From the NCBI GenBank assembly GCA_045110515.1, contig JBGCGD010000043.1, forward strand, positions 38,948 through 102,947: DNA of 64,000 bases. Reading direction: 5' to 3'. Both the position numbers and the translations under genes were made by a program. Below are positions 63,595-64,000 of the stretch, piece by piece. The first letter of the stretch is position 1; the number at the start of each line of letters is the position of its first letter. The notes under the pieces were generated by a model. That model saw only the letters and a program-made list of their open reading frames with translations. It was not told where the DNA came from and ran no database searches. Origin of the DNA: Granulosicoccus sp045110515. Its GTDB lineage: Bacteria > Pseudomonadota > Gammaproteobacteria > Granulosicoccales > Granulosicoccaceae.

Positions 63595-64000
63595 GGTGCG
63601 GCTGTTTGTACATTTTGGATCGTCTTTTAAGGCTCACAGGTTTTGACTTTGACCTGATGGTTGCCAGTTCCGATTGATCCTATAACTTTAGTCGTATCTT
63701 GCGTGCGCGATTTTCAGAGTATTATGTGGATATACGCGCGTGATCGGTTTGCGTCTAATTGGGGGGCTAATCGAGCGTGCTTTATATACAAATGTTAGGT
63801 TTGATAGGATACATTCCTTTATACCTAGGTCATTTTTTAAGTAGTATGAACGTCAGCAATCGGCTGTCAGCGGGCATTCCTTGCTATCGTGCCGATGTTC
63901 TATCGCAGCGCCATTTTGACTAGATATGTGTTCCTTATTCGAGAAATATCTATTATGTTTAGTATTAAGTTTATAGAGCCCGAACTAGGTGAAATCCAGA
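63595..64000. other. Terminal AT-richer intergenic gap
   Basis: About 360 bases without an ORF longer than about 25 codons. At 63955 a new frame starts with ATG and stays open to the window end (15 codons: MFSIKFIEPELGEIQ), possibly the 5' end of the next gene. No terminator or RNA gene is clear. Confidence 0.35.
63955..64000 (+). CDS. Possible 5' end of the next gene
   Basis: ATG at 63955 and 15 open codons to the window end. No strong ribosome binding site (GAGA 8-11 bases upstream). Too short to identify. Confidence 0.25.
   Translation, partial: MFSIKFIEPELGEIQ

Noticed and set aside
1..64000. CRISPR array, prophage, IS element or tRNA genes
   Set aside because: No repeat-spacer arrays, transposase or integrase sequences, and no tRNA cloverleaf sequence could be found by eye.

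Overview
The window reads as chromosomal DNA of a motile, probably marine gammaproteobacterium. The protein families point there: EttA, SbmA, DusC, SlyD, a RelA of the synthetase-only type, the recJ-prfB-lysS gene order and the TesA/YbbA/YbbP set. A choline-sulfate pathway and a secreted GH16 glucanase fit a marine, algae-associated life. I cannot name genus or species from sequence alone. Coding density is high. I saw no rRNA, tRNA, CRISPR array, insertion sequence, integrase or phage gene.

Layout. 1-5.5 kb: the end of a hexapeptide-repeat (gamma-carbonic-anhydrase-like) protein, a CheV adaptor, SbmA peptide transporter, EttA and uracil phosphoribosyltransferase. 5.5-10.4 kb: an MttB-family methyltransferase, choline sulfatase and a choline-dehydrogenase-like flavoprotein, all on the + strand, which look like a methylated-amine or choline-O-sulfate catabolic unit. 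10.4-19.5 kb: housekeeping and envelope genes (two FKBP isomerases, the RbgA GTPase, a CvfB-like RNA-binding protein, DusC, lipoproteins, an M48 protease with TPR repeats, a HAD phosphatase). 19.5-27 kb: a chemoreceptor divergent from a cheA-cheW-STAS-cheR-cheB operon. 27-29.3 kb: a leftward group with a LiuR-like MerR regulator, a DsbA-fold isomerase, a small membrane protein and an enoyl-CoA hydratase; an 18-bp palindrome lies just upstream of the regulator.

29.3-37 kb: a PAS-GGDEF-EAL protein, a secreted GH16 glucanase with two N-terminal beta-sandwich-like repeats, then a leftward pair made of a membrane-domain/flavoprotein-disulfide-reductase fusion and a GFA-family protein. 37-44.3 kb: a COG4255-type protein, recJ, prfB with an intact programmed +1 frameshift site, lysS, and an FMN-dependent glutamate-synthase-like protein. 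44.6-50.3 kb: transporters (DMT exporter, ABC-2 pair, AzlCD) and an esterase/hydrolase-OsmC pair. 50.5-53.1 kb: a LuxR-type response regulator and hybrid histidine kinase placed between tesA and ybbAP, followed by an unusually long 0.9-kb gap. 54-64 kb: ybbA-ybbP, relA, aroC, a DUF3127 protein with an SSB-like tail, a serine hydrolase, a ThDP enzyme and an AT-richer terminal gap.

How they fit together: BetC would release choline from choline-O-sulfate, the BetA-like enzyme would oxidise it towards glycine betaine, and the MttB homologue may demethylate a product of that route (inference). The chemotaxis block, CheV and the cyclic-di-GMP protein indicate regulated motility. The best candidates for unfamiliar biology are the DUF3127/SSB-tail protein, the MttB-betC-betA unit without a visible corrinoid protein, the membrane-flavoprotein/GFA pair and the STAS protein inside the chemotaxis operon. 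None is proven to be a new system.
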